Shown here: in pieces, positions 1 through 8,559 of the stretch
Layout: each line of letters begins with the position of its first letter
How positions within the stretch are numbered: the stretch's first letter is position 1
DNA from: Lachnoclostridium sp. An169
GTDB taxonomy: Bacteria > Bacillota > Clostridia > Lachnospirales > Lachnospiraceae
Length of the DNA stretch: 64,000 nt
Direction: 5' to 3'
Assembly (NCBI RefSeq): GCF_002160525.1
Contig: NZ_NFKT01000010.1
Span: forward strand, 62,001 to 126,000
Notes under the pieces: generated by a model
Databases searched by the model: none
Told to the model about the DNA's origin: nothing
Seen by the model: the letters and a program-made list of their open reading frames with translations, nothing else
Position numbers and translations under genes: made by a program

Positions 1-1117
1 CATACTCGATCGTATCCGGCAGTACAAAGCTTCTGATTACACCGAGCACCGAATTGGGCAGTCCCACCAGGATCATGATGATCACATAGATCACAATGTT
101 CATCCTGCCAAACAGGAACAGCAGCGTGTAGATCAATGTGTAAAACGCGCTCATAATGATCAGTGTTCTCTGGTTTCCTCCCAGTTTTGTACAAATCTTC
201 TGCGCCTGGGTCATCAGCAGCAGCGCCGGGATAAACATCACAAGTGTCGCAATGCTGCTTGCCTGGGAGTTATGAAAGATATAGAATCCCACGAACATTC
301 CCATCGCGCTGTTCAGAGAGATCAGTACCGTACTGATGAACAGGCTGACAATGTAGACCAACAGATATTTATTCTCTTTCAGGCAGCGGAACATCTGCCG
401 GAATGTATATTCTTCGCGCTCTTCTCCTTCCGGGTTTTTCAATTCTGCATTGTGTTCTTTTCCTTTTAACGCAAACGGAATCATCATTACTGTAAATATC
501 ACAGTCATGGAAATTCCGGACACCTGGATCGGAAGACCGACAAATTCGCTGATAAGGAAACTGGAAACAACACTTAAAAGGACTGCTGATACTACCACCC
601 ACATCGCTTTGACTGTCTGGATATGATGCCGCTCTTCCATATTGTCCGTCAATGTAATGATCAGAGAATTCATCGGCACCTCGCAGAGAGTATACGTCAG
701 GTCAAACAGCAGAAAAGTCACTACATACCAGGCGATCTTTCCTGCCTGCGGCAGCCCTGACGGCATCAGGTAAAAAAGGACTGTCGCAAGTGGGAACATC
801 AGGAAGGTGAACCTGTACCAGGGCAGATATTTGCCCGCTCCCAGAATCTTTTTCAGGCGTTTCATCTTCTCCAGATGAATCCGGTCTACCAGGTAGCCGA
901 ACACCACGTCGTCCACCGAATCCACTACCTTGATCAGCAGGGTCACGATCGCCACACTGGTAAGATCCACCCCCTGGAACATCAGAAACAATGTCACATA
1001 AGAGTTAAACATTGTACTGTTAAACGACCGCGCCAGATCGCCCATAATATAATAGCGCCGTTCCTTTTTTGTGGTCAGCCATCCTGCATGTTTCTGTGCT
1101 TTTTTCTCTTTTCCCAT
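1..1117 (-). CDS. GPH-family sugar:cation symporter, partial (C-terminus cut by window edge)
   Basis: The frame opens at an ATG at 1117 behind an AAAGGA ribosome site and runs off the left edge without a stop, giving 372 codons. It is a polytopic membrane protein of the glycoside-pentoside-hexuronide symporter group (major facilitator fold). Early residues contain the hallmark segment DSVDDVVFGYLVDRI, and the last visible residues are PDTIEY; both match the complete symporter at 8560-10044, so the two are paralogs. Roughly the last quarter is missing. It would import a sugar or glycoside with a cation. It is transcribed alone from the promoter at 1231-1284, separated from the upstream operon by the terminator at 1323-1386. 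The substrate cannot be told from sequence. Confidence 0.85.
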   Translation of the reverse strand, partial: MGKEKKAQKHAGWLTTKKERRYYIMGDLARSFNSTMFNSYVTLFLMFQGVDLTSVAIVTLLIKVVDSVDDVVFGYLVDRIHLEKMKRLKKILGAGKYLPWYRFTFLMFPLATVLFYLMPSGLPQAGKIAWYVVTFLLFDLTYTLCEVPMNSLIITLTDNMEERHHIQTVKAMWVVVSAVLLSVVSSFLISEFVGLPIQVSGISMTVIFTVMMIPFALKGKEHNAELKNPEGEEREEYTFRQMFRCLKENKYLLVYIVSLFISTVLISLNSAMGMFVGFYIFHNSQASSIATLVMFIPALLLMTQAQKICTKLGGNQRTLIIMSAFYTLIYTLLFLFGRMNIVIYVIIMILVGLPNSVLGVIRSFVLPDTIEY

Positions 1118-1230
1118 TTTATTTTTCCTTTCCTGTTTTTTTCACTTTTTCCTGGTTTTTTCTGTACTCTGACGGCTGCTGTTTTTCCCCGGGGCAGACA
1201 TTTTTTTCATACAGTCAGCCGCTTTCTTTC

Positions 1231-1284
1231 TATCTACTATAAACAGATAATCCCCTGTCTTCTGCTCTGAATTAAAGATTTCTG
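1231..1284 (-). promoter_or_regulatory. Promoter with tandem CAGAA half-sites (site A)
   Basis: On the minus strand CAGAA occurs with its C at 1284 and again at 1264, exactly 20 bp apart. A TATAGT hexamer lies at 1241-1236 and a TAGATA at 1236-1231 (the latter 28 bp from the second CAGAA). The whole block is nearly the same as the one upstream of the esterase at 11127. An AraC-type activator site is inferred, not shown. Confidence 0.5.
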
Positions 1285-1322
1285 TCCCATTCTTACACAT
1301 TTTGGCTAACGCACGGAAAAGC

Positions 1323-1386
1323 AAAAAAAGACAGCCCTGCCACAATCCAACGGTTCAAATATCCTTAAATCCTGCAGAGCTGTCTC
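1323..1386 (-). terminator. Rho-independent terminator of the 10044-1396 operon
   Basis: Read on the minus strand just after the GH3 stop codon, AGACAGCTCTGC pairs with GCAGGGCTGTCT (one bulge), followed by a run of seven T. It separates the GH3 operon from the symporter at 1-1117. Confidence 0.8.
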
Positions 1387-1395
1387 TATATAAAA

Positions 1396-3837
1396 TTACT
1401 GTTCCCACAGTGTCAGACTCAGATCAATGACCCGCGCCGCACTTGTCTCCAGATGCTCCCGGGTAAGCGCAGACCGGGGGTCGGCAAGCGCAGCCATAAC
1501 TGCCTCGAAATCCTCACGGCTTCCCGGCATAAAGAGGTCGTTTCCCGCCGCAATGGCATCTGCCGTGGCTGCCGCGCGGTAATGGTGCTCCAGATTGACA
1601 GGAATCCGGACCACCCAGTCCGACATAACAACACCGTCAAAGCCCCATTCCCGGCGCAGAACGTTCTCGAGGAGATCCCGCCTTTCGGATGTATGTACGC
1701 CGTTCAGAAGATTGTAAGAGCTCATCACACAATACGGCTTTGCCTCCTTAACAGCGATCTCAAAGCCTCTAAGATAAATGTCACGCAGCGTCCGTTCCGA
1801 AAGTCTGCTGTTATTAAACATGCGGTTTGTTTCCTGGTTGTTGCAGCAGAAATGCTTGACCGTAGCTGCACAGCCCGGATGCCTCTGTGTCCCGCGCACA
1901 ACAGCAGCGGCAATTTTCCCCGTGAGCAGCGGGTCCTCGGAATAATACTCAAAATTTCTGCCGCAAAGCGGGTCCCGGTGGATGTTCATGGCGGGAGCCA
2001 GCCACACACGGGCGCCAATCCGCTCCATCTCATCCCCCACAAGATCTCCCATCGTCTCGCACAACTCAGGATTCCAGCTCTGCGCCAGCGCCATTCCTAC
2101 AGGGATTGCAGTACAGTTCTGCTCAATCCGCCTGACCTTTCCCGAAGAATTGGAAGACGGCGCGGGTATGCGCAGATTTTCCGCCGGAACAACAGCGGAA
2201 AACATCTGCAGAATCTCATATTCTTTACTGCCCTCCGCATAAAAACGATACCCGTTCTCATCCTCGCAGTATACCTGTGAGACACGGAGTCCCTGCGGTC
2301 CGTCTGTCATTGAAAGGCTTTGTATTCCCCTGTCACGCAGCAGGTCACTGCTTTCTCCCGCTGATCCCATAACATGTGTTCCCGCGTTTCCAACCACGCT
2401 CTGATTATCGTTTCCGTTCTGCCAGGAACCGATACAGAGCGCGGCAAGTTCTTCATCCCTGAGCGACTTTGCCAGGAGACGCGCCTTATCACTCTGCGCC
2501 GGAAGCGTCTGCGGGTGTTCGCTGAGATCATCGAAATCCGCCCCATGCAGTTCAAGTCCGGGGACATTCGGCAAAGCCTCTGCCCTGCATGGCAGACACA
2601 GCTCTGAAAAACCGGCGGTGCCTCCGGTATGTGACAGCTTTTCGAAGACCACCGTCTCATCCAAATGTACAATCCCGGCAGGCTGCGTATTCCGGCTGCT
2701 GTTCCCGACACGGACAATATATCCGCCGCCCTCCAGGATACGGGCAGAACGTTTTTTGTCATAGCTTCGAAGCTCTGACATATCAAAACAAAGTTTCACT
2801 GTCTCTTCCGCCCCGGGGGCAAGCTCCTGCGTCTTTTCAAAAGCTGCCAGTACCTGCGCAGGCTGCGCCAGCTCCCTGCCGGGAAGAGATACATAGATCT
2901 GCACTACCTCTCTTCCACGGAAACGGCCGGTATTCTTTACTTCCACCTCTGCATGGAGCTTTGTGCCGCAAAGCGTAAGAGCCCTTGTATTTAATGTAAA
3001 TTCCGTATAACCCAGTCCATATCCAAAAGGAAACAGCGGTTTGATACCTGCCGTATCAAAATACCGGTATCCGACGTATATTCCTTCGCGGTATTCGGTA
3101 TCATCTTCAGAACCGAAAGTATCTTTTGACGGATAATCCCCGTAAACGCTCCATGTCGCGCTGAGCTTCCCGGATGGATAAGCCTTTCCAAGCAGCACGT
3201 CCGCAAAAGCGTCTCCGATGGCAATGCCTGTTTCTGAAAGGAACAGAATATTCTGTACCTCGTCCAGAATCGGCGAGAGATCAATAAAACATCCGCTGTT
3301 GATAACCAGCATAAAGCGCTCGTAGCGTTCCGCGGCGGTACGGATATCCCGGATCTCAATATCAGAAAGAAGAAAATCCCCCTTCCTGACCTGATGGTCA
3401 GCGCCTTCCGTACTGTTCCGTTCCAACACATAGACCGCCGTTGTTCCCTCCCCGTCAACAGGCAGATCATACTCCGGCTGATGGACCTCCATATCTTCAA
3501 AGGCTCCCATAAGACCGTTTTCCTGTATTCTTTTCATAACAAACTCTATATGCCGCGCCGCTTCAGCTGCGGCAGCCTGGTCATAGCCGTCCAGCCACGC
3601 GCCTGAACTGATTGTAAAACCGGCGTTTTTCAGTCCCTGTTCGATATTCGTGTAGGCGCGGACATTTACATCACCGGAACCTCCGCCGCCCTTAATGGTG
3701 TGGCGCACTCCGCCTCCAAATGCCGCAATCCTGCAGGGTTCGGAAAGAGGGAACTTTCCGTCGGACTTAAGGAGTACCATGCACTCAGGCGCTGCCCTGC
3801 GGACAAGATTATAGTGATCGGTTTCATACTGTTCCAC
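1396..3837 (-). CDS. Glycoside hydrolase family 3 beta-glycosidase, inverted domain order
   Basis: An 813-residue intracellular GH3 enzyme, expected to remove terminal beta-linked sugars (glucose or xylose). Start is a GTG at 3837, chosen because AGGAGGAG lies 7 bases upstream and the N-terminus then aligns with the paralog at 40844. The order is reversed relative to usual GH3: the alpha/beta-sandwich half comes first (KGGGGSGDVNVR near residue 60), then a fibronectin-III-like region, then the TIM barrel with the nucleophile motif GVVMSDW near residue 735 and KHFCCNNQETN before it. This order is known from Ruminococcus and Butyrivibrio beta-glucosidases. It is the last gene of the 10044-1396 operon and overlaps the preceding gene by 14 bp, suggesting translational coupling. 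No signal peptide. Confidence 0.9.
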   Translation of the reverse strand: MEQYETDHYNLVRRAAPECMVLLKSDGKFPLSEPCRIAAFGGGVRHTIKGGGGSGDVNVRAYTNIEQGLKNAGFTISSGAWLDGYDQAAAAEAARHIEFVMKRIQENGLMGAFEDMEVHQPEYDLPVDGEGTTAVYVLERNSTEGADHQVRKGDFLLSDIEIRDIRTAAERYERFMLVINSGCFIDLSPILDEVQNILFLSETGIAIGDAFADVLLGKAYPSGKLSATWSVYGDYPSKDTFGSEDDTEYREGIYVGYRYFDTAGIKPLFPFGYGLGYTEFTLNTRALTLCGTKLHAEVEVKNTGRFRGREVVQIYVSLPGRELAQPAQVLAAFEKTQELAPGAEETVKLCFDMSELRSYDKKRSARILEGGGYIVRVGNSSRNTQPAGIVHLDETVVFEKLSHTGGTAGFSELCLPCRAEALPNVPGLELHGADFDDLSEHPQTLPAQSDKARLLAKSLRDEELAALCIGSWQNGNDNQSVVGNAGTHVMGSAGESSDLLRDRGIQSLSMTDGPQGLRVSQVYCEDENGYRFYAEGSKEYEILQMFSAVVPAENLRIPAPSSNSSGKVRRIEQNCTAIPVGMALAQSWNPELCETMGDLVGDEMERIGARVWLAPAMNIHRDPLCGRNFEYYSEDPLLTGKIAAAVVRGTQRHPGCAATVKHFCCNNQETNRMFNNSRLSERTLRDIYLRGFEIAVKEAKPYCVMSSYNLLNGVHTSERRDLLENVLRREWGFDGVVMSDWVVRIPVNLEHHYRAAATADAIAAGNDLFMPGSREDFEAVMAALADPRSALTREHLETSAARVIDLSLTLWEQ

Positions 3838-5134
3838 AGCTTTTCTCCTCCTGTATTTCCTTATTTTCTGCTTTGATGCCCGGCGTGCCGCCCGGATGCC
3901 CGGTCTGCTCCTTCTCCCGGAAAAGTTCTCCAAAGCCGCTGACAAATGCCTCCTGTGCCGCCCCCTTTGCTGTTTTGGCGCTGCCGGCTTCAAAAGCGTT
4001 ATGTTCATACTCCCAGTCGTCAGCCACATAGCCCTGATAGCCGAGCGCATGGGAAACCAGAATCGTTTTTTCGTACGGAGATACTTCCCGGACCGCCTTT
4101 CCTACGGAAGTGACGATCTCGGCGGAGATCCCTTCAAAGGCGATATCTCCGATCATAAAAAGGCGCAGCGTGTAGGGAATTTTGGCGTCCCTGCTGTCCC
4201 TGCTCCGGACCATCGCTGTTTTTTCCGCACAGTATATGGTTCCTGTATTCTCTGTACAGCGGATTTTCCTGGCAGCCCTGCGGATATCTCTGGCATGCTC
4301 ATCGGACAGATATTCCAGGATTGTGTACCCCGCCTTCCCCAGATTCTTCAGCACCGGTTTTCCTTTTTCTCTTGTCCCGCCGTACTGCGTCATAATCCTT
4401 GGATTCTGATCCCCCGCTGCGCCGGAGCACCACAGGACAACGCCGCCGTCCAGTTCCGCCTCCAGTCTTGAGCAGGTTCTGCCCGGCAGATCGCCGGTGA
4501 GCCCTGTACCCAGCCCCCGGAGACATCCGTTCATCACAACCGCGTGGCAGGCATAATTTACAATCAGTGCAATCAGTCTTCCGCTTAACGATTCAATGCG
4601 AACCATCCGGATAGTCCGGTCGCTGGGACGTTCGAAATTGCTTCCGATCCGGGACTCGCTGCCGAACACAGCGTCCCGGTTGACGTTGATATAGGACTGT
4701 CCGGTTCCATAGCCGTATCTTGCCGGAACCATGCGGGACTGCGCACGGTTCACCGCAGCCTTCAGTGCCGGCAGGATGACCTCCTCATACCATTTCCGGC
4801 ATTTTTTCTCCGCGCGGGAATGTTCTTTATAGATCCCCAGGCTGACCGGTGTTACTCCGTGTGTATGGGTAGCGGCGATAAAGATCTGTTCCTTCGGGAT
4901 TCCTGTAACTTCTGCCACAAAGCGCAGCGTTTCGTCCGCATAGGGAACCAGCGTCATCTCAAAGATGATGAAAAGGCTCTTCCGTTCGCCGTCCGACAGG
5001 GCAAGCGCGCGGACATGCACCTGATCGAGCACCCTGGTAAAGCGGATTCCCCAGATCAGCGGCATAGGCATCAGCTTTTTCCCAGGTGTGATGTTCTCTC
5101 TGGCTGCTCCTGCCAGAAAAGTATGTTCTTCCAT
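3824..5134 (-). CDS. Neutral/alkaline ceramidase-like amidohydrolase family protein
   Basis: A 436-residue protein resembling the N-terminal catalytic part of neutral ceramidases (Ceramidase_alk family): opening AARENITP, then the metal-site motif ATHTHG near residue 90, and NYACHAVV and TGDLPG further on. In this family the histidines bind zinc and an amide or related bond is cut. Bacterial members in sugar loci are often shorter than true ceramidases and of unknown substrate, so a ceramide substrate should not be assumed; an acyl or amide group on an imported glycoside is an alternative. No signal peptide, so cytoplasmic. It lies between an alpha/beta hydrolase (6-bp gap) and GH3 (14-bp overlap) in the operon. 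The C-terminal 30 residues are polar and probably disordered. Confidence 0.75.
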   Translation of the reverse strand: MEEHTFLAGAARENITPGKKLMPMPLIWGIRFTRVLDQVHVRALALSDGERKSLFIIFEMTLVPYADETLRFVAEVTGIPKEQIFIAATHTHGVTPVSLGIYKEHSRAEKKCRKWYEEVILPALKAAVNRAQSRMVPARYGYGTGQSYINVNRDAVFGSESRIGSNFERPSDRTIRMVRIESLSGRLIALIVNYACHAVVMNGCLRGLGTGLTGDLPGRTCSRLEAELDGGVVLWCSGAAGDQNPRIMTQYGGTREKGKPVLKNLGKAGYTILEYLSDEHARDIRRAARKIRCTENTGTIYCAEKTAMVRSRDSRDAKIPYTLRLFMIGDIAFEGISAEIVTSVGKAVREVSPYEKTILVSHALGYQGYVADDWEYEHNAFEAGSAKTAKGAAQEAFVSGFGELFREKEQTGHPGGTPGIKAENKEIQEEKSCGTV

Positions 5135-5140
5135 ATTTTT

Positions 5141-6592
5141 TCAGACTCCCTTCAGCTGTCCGGTTTTCTCTACTGCTTCTATACAAAATGCGGCGGCCTC
5201 TGCCAGTTCCGTTTCTTGCTCTGCCAGTACGCGCATCCGACCGGCAATATCTTCCCCCGGATGGTTCTTCTGATAGACGGCAAGCTGTTCCGCAGCTTCC
5301 TTCCGGTAGACCGAAAGGCTTCCGTAAATTCCTTCCCGTTCTGCCGCTTCGTCCGTATGTGCGGGCAGTGCGGCGCTTAAGCCTGCGCAGCGCTTAAGGA
5401 GCAGCCTCAGTTTTCCATCTGTAAGGAAGTTGTCTGCATTTCCCTGCGTGAAATAATGGCTAAGAAAAGCGAGGTCGGAAAGATTTCCCTTGGGAATGTC
5501 GGAGCCGTGGCTTCCATGACTCTGGGGTTCACCCTCATCAATAATATTGATCTGGAAGGGCTTTTCATCGAAAGGCAGCTCTCCGACAGAGCCCTCCGGT
5601 ACCAGGGAAACCAGCCGTTCTGTAAAGGAGCCTTCCGGCAGCTGTTCCACAAAGCTCCGGCTGAATCCCTCCGGCAGAGGGTAATCCGAAAGCCTTATCC
5701 GGAAATCATCCGGCAGGTCGCTGCTTACGTGCTCATAAGTAAAGGAGCGGGTGATCTGGTCAACCGGAACCAGGATGTCTGAGGTGTTATGCTGCTCCAT
5801 GAGCGGATTGGAATAGCAGTCCGTAAGCATAGTCGGCGTAACCGCCGCAGCCGTGTCCAGGTCATCGAGCCGCGCGTCGATTTCCGGAGTCCTGCAGGTG
5901 TTGAACACGATACCATAAGGAATCGGGAGATGGGAGAGCAGCGTCATCAGATCCGCGCGTTCCTCCTCCCTGAGCGCCATCGCCGCCGGTGCGTTGAATG
6001 TGGACAGATAGGGCGCGTAATGGCGGAAATTAAAATAAACATTGGCAAATGCGCCTGCTGCCGTAGTGCAGCAGGGAAACAGATGCAGCGCAGAGAGCAT
6101 CATCGCCGTGTAACCGCCGGCTGACCCGCCGGTGAGGGCGATCCGCTCTGCGTCGATCTCCGGACGGTGCCGGAGTTCATAGAGCAACGCGGAGTTTGCA
6201 GCCAGTGCATCACGGGTGAGCTCGGAATTGTGATCCTGCTTCTCAAAAGGAGACGCCACCGCCCATCCTTCGTTCAGGCAGCGCGCCAGTTCAAAGGAAT
6301 CCCTGGTGATCTTATAGTAACTGAAATACACCAGCGGAAGCGGACGGTCCGACTCCGGCAGGTACAGACAGCCTTTTGCCGTCCTGGGGGTCCCGGTGTG
6401 GTCAAGAAACGGAACCTGGAAATGCTCCTCACGGATGTTTTCCGGGAAAGGAACATTCTCGTTTTTGGACAGGATCGCATAGATCCTGTGAAGTTCCTCT
6501 TTGCTTTTTCCGCCTGCCGGATTTTCCCCGGCAGCGTTCTTTGATATACTGTCATGATCTGCGTCATATCTGATATTGTCTGTCTGATTCAT
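5141..6592 (-). CDS. Alpha/beta hydrolase (esterase-like), paralog 1 of 3
   Basis: A 483-residue cytoplasmic hydrolase. The nucleophile elbow TGGSAGG (about residue 155) and a preceding segment PLPLVYFSYYKITRD suggest a serine hydrolase of the prolyl-oligopeptidase or acetyl-esterase kind, although I do not recognise a named family. The C-terminal third has a distinctive motif with repeated SHGSHGS ahead of DIPKG. It is clearly homologous along its length to the products at 13277-14701 and 16738-18138. The start ATG at 6592 has GAAGGAGG in front. It sits fourth from the 3' end of the symporter-esterase operon and is followed after 6 bp by the ceramidase-like gene. Likely role: removing an acyl group from an imported glycoside (inference). 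Confidence 0.75.
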   Translation of the reverse strand: MNQTDNIRYDADHDSISKNAAGENPAGGKSKEELHRIYAILSKNENVPFPENIREEHFQVPFLDHTGTPRTAKGCLYLPESDRPLPLVYFSYYKITRDSFELARCLNEGWAVASPFEKQDHNSELTRDALAANSALLYELRHRPEIDAERIALTGGSAGGYTAMMLSALHLFPCCTTAAGAFANVYFNFRHYAPYLSTFNAPAAMALREEERADLMTLLSHLPIPYGIVFNTCRTPEIDARLDDLDTAAAVTPTMLTDCYSNPLMEQHNTSDILVPVDQITRSFTYEHVSSDLPDDFRIRLSDYPLPEGFSRSFVEQLPEGSFTERLVSLVPEGSVGELPFDEKPFQINIIDEGEPQSHGSHGSDIPKGNLSDLAFLSHYFTQGNADNFLTDGKLRLLLKRCAGLSAALPAHTDEAAEREGIYGSLSVYRKEAAEQLAVYQKNHPGEDIAGRMRVLAEQETELAEAAAFCIEAVEKTGQLKGV

Positions 6593-6660
6593 GGGATCAG
6601 CCTCCTTCTGAGTGGTTATTGTCTGTCTGATTTATTCTTCTTAATCTGCTTCAGCTGAAG

Positions 6661-6679
6661 TCCGGTCTGCCGGACCGGA
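6661..6679 (-). other. Intercistronic hairpin
   Basis: TCCGGTC-TGCCG-GACCGGA is a perfect 7-bp stem between the CocE-type gene and the next hydrolase. No T-run follows, so it looks like an mRNA-stability or processing element rather than a terminator. Confidence 0.4.
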
Positions 6680-6725
6680 AAAGCTGCGGCTTAATACTGC
6701 TTCGCCGCCCGGCAGAAGGATATAT

Positions 6726-8531
6726 CTATGATCTGGCAGGTACCTCGTCATCCGGACATACGGGGAGAACGATCTTTGAAAGCGTATCCCCTCCAAACCA
6801 TACCGTATTGTCCGCAACCGCGGATTCCGTTGCCTTCCCCCAGTTCACCGTGGTGTTCGTATGCGCGTTATACCACGGGAAATCGGAGGAAGAGACATCA
6901 ATGCGTATCCTGTTTCCCTTCCGGAAGGTCCAGACGATATCCTGGGATTCCAGTACAATCTTTTTCACCGTGCCCGGCGTGTAATCCGCAAAATGATCCT
7001 TCTCATAGCGGATGTCCGTAATGTCATTGATGACCAGATATGCCCCTTCCGGGCGTTCGTCGAAAAGCCCGACGGTAAATGCCGTTGCCGGCGCCGTGGA
7101 GGAAACGAAAAGTTCCGCACGCATTTTCCCGGTCAGACGGACATCCTGTTCAAGGGGGCCGGAGACAAAACTGTAAACGCCTTCCTTCTCACGTTCCCCT
7201 GCTTTCGGGCTTAATACAGTTCCCTTGTTGAGTCCAAGCGCCAGGGAAGCAACCGGGTGTTCCGGATCGTAGGAATAGGTGAAGTGTCCTTTTTCCGGAG
7301 CTTCTGTTTCCAGGCTGCGCGAACCCAGATACAGCCGGAAATGCTCTCCCGCTTTCAGATCCTCCTTCCAGAACCGCCACACATTGTCACCGATGCAGTA
7401 CGCCTGAACACCTCCGACAGGAAGTGTGAGAGGCTCTCCCTTCAGAAAATGTGCGAACCACTGCAGGGTGGTTTTGATCTGAAGCACGCCGTACCGTTCC
7501 TGATCAGGATACGGCAGAACTCCGTTCGTCATTCCAAAGTGATCCCAGGGACCGATGAGACAGAGGCTCTTTTCCCGCGTCTCCGGTGGAAGCGCTCTCC
7601 AGGAGTCCATCTGGGACTGGAAAAACACGTCAAACCATCCGCACTGCAGCGCGACCGGAAGCCGCAGTCTTTCCGCCCGGTCTTTCAGTTCCTTCCAGAA
7701 GCCCTTCTGCCAGGCATCGTCCGTCTCCTGGGGACTGGTTAAAATCTTCTGTGCCCAGGGAAGAGGATCGCCGAGCAGTATCTCGCCGATCTTCTCCGGC
7801 GGCCGGATTCCGAATGCTTTCTGATTCAGTTCCGCGCTCAGGGACTCCGCACGGTCCCGGGCGTCCCCTCCGTTGCCGGTGATCCAGCTCTGCCAGATAT
7901 CCTGGCGGATCATTCCGTTCCGGTAGAAAGTCTCATAGGGATGTCCGCCGTAGACCTGGATATACATGGTCCTGAGCGCCGGATTGTCCGTACCGGCAAC
8001 TGCCCACTGGGTATGTCCCATATAGGAGGCGCCGTAAGTTCCGATATTTCCGTCGCACCAGTCCTGGGCGGAGACGAAATCGAGGACTGCGGCGCCATCG
8101 TCCGTCTCCTGCTCAAAAGCCTGGAAATATCCTTCCGAAAGCCCGGTACCGCGGCAGCGGCATTCAAAATATACATAACCCTGGCGGGCGAAGATCTCTG
8201 CAGCCGGATCGTGATCCGGGAACTTTGACGGACCGTAGGGAAAGCGGTGAAGAATCACAGGCCACGGTCCTCTTCCCTCCGGGAAATATGCCACGCATGC
8301 CAGTTTCACACCGTCCGGCATCGTAACAGACATTTCCCGCCGCAGGGCATGTTCACAGACTGGTTTTGGGAGTTCGGCGAAGAGTCTGCTGACAATCTTC
8401 TGAATCCGTGCTGCCGCTTCCGCCTGTTCTGCCGCTTTTTCCGGATCATGCTGTTCTTCTTCATCCTGATTCATCAGGCCGTTTACATTATACGCACTTC
8501 CGATTCTTTTTTCTTCTGATTTTCCGTTCAT
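6726..8531 (-). CDS. CocE/NonD-family acyl esterase (peptidase S15 fold)
   Basis: A 601-residue protein of the X-Pro dipeptidyl-peptidase/cocaine-esterase superfamily. The serine lies in the GxSYxG motif YGASYMG (about residue 170), the aspartate in LQCGWFDVF, and the histidine in GPWDHFG, the classical order; the C-terminal jelly-roll (X-Pro dipeptidyl-peptidase C-terminal) domain follows with the usual PVxLTGKMRAELFVSS-type core. Members hydrolyse esters or amides of bulky substrates. Start ATG at 8531 has AAGGAG 7 bases before it. It lies 28 bp after the symporter gene in the same operon. No signal peptide is seen. An ester on an imported plant glycoside is a plausible substrate, by context only. 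Confidence 0.88.
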   Translation of the reverse strand: MNGKSEEKRIGSAYNVNGLMNQDEEEQHDPEKAAEQAEAAARIQKIVSRLFAELPKPVCEHALRREMSVTMPDGVKLACVAYFPEGRGPWPVILHRFPYGPSKFPDHDPAAEIFARQGYVYFECRCRGTGLSEGYFQAFEQETDDGAAVLDFVSAQDWCDGNIGTYGASYMGHTQWAVAGTDNPALRTMYIQVYGGHPYETFYRNGMIRQDIWQSWITGNGGDARDRAESLSAELNQKAFGIRPPEKIGEILLGDPLPWAQKILTSPQETDDAWQKGFWKELKDRAERLRLPVALQCGWFDVFFQSQMDSWRALPPETREKSLCLIGPWDHFGMTNGVLPYPDQERYGVLQIKTTLQWFAHFLKGEPLTLPVGGVQAYCIGDNVWRFWKEDLKAGEHFRLYLGSRSLETEAPEKGHFTYSYDPEHPVASLALGLNKGTVLSPKAGEREKEGVYSFVSGPLEQDVRLTGKMRAELFVSSTAPATAFTVGLFDERPEGAYLVINDITDIRYEKDHFADYTPGTVKKIVLESQDIVWTFRKGNRIRIDVSSSDFPWYNAHTNTTVNWGKATESAVADNTVWFGGDTLSKIVLPVCPDDEVPARS

Positions 8532-8559
8532 AAACTTTCTCCTTTTTCATCCCCTTCAT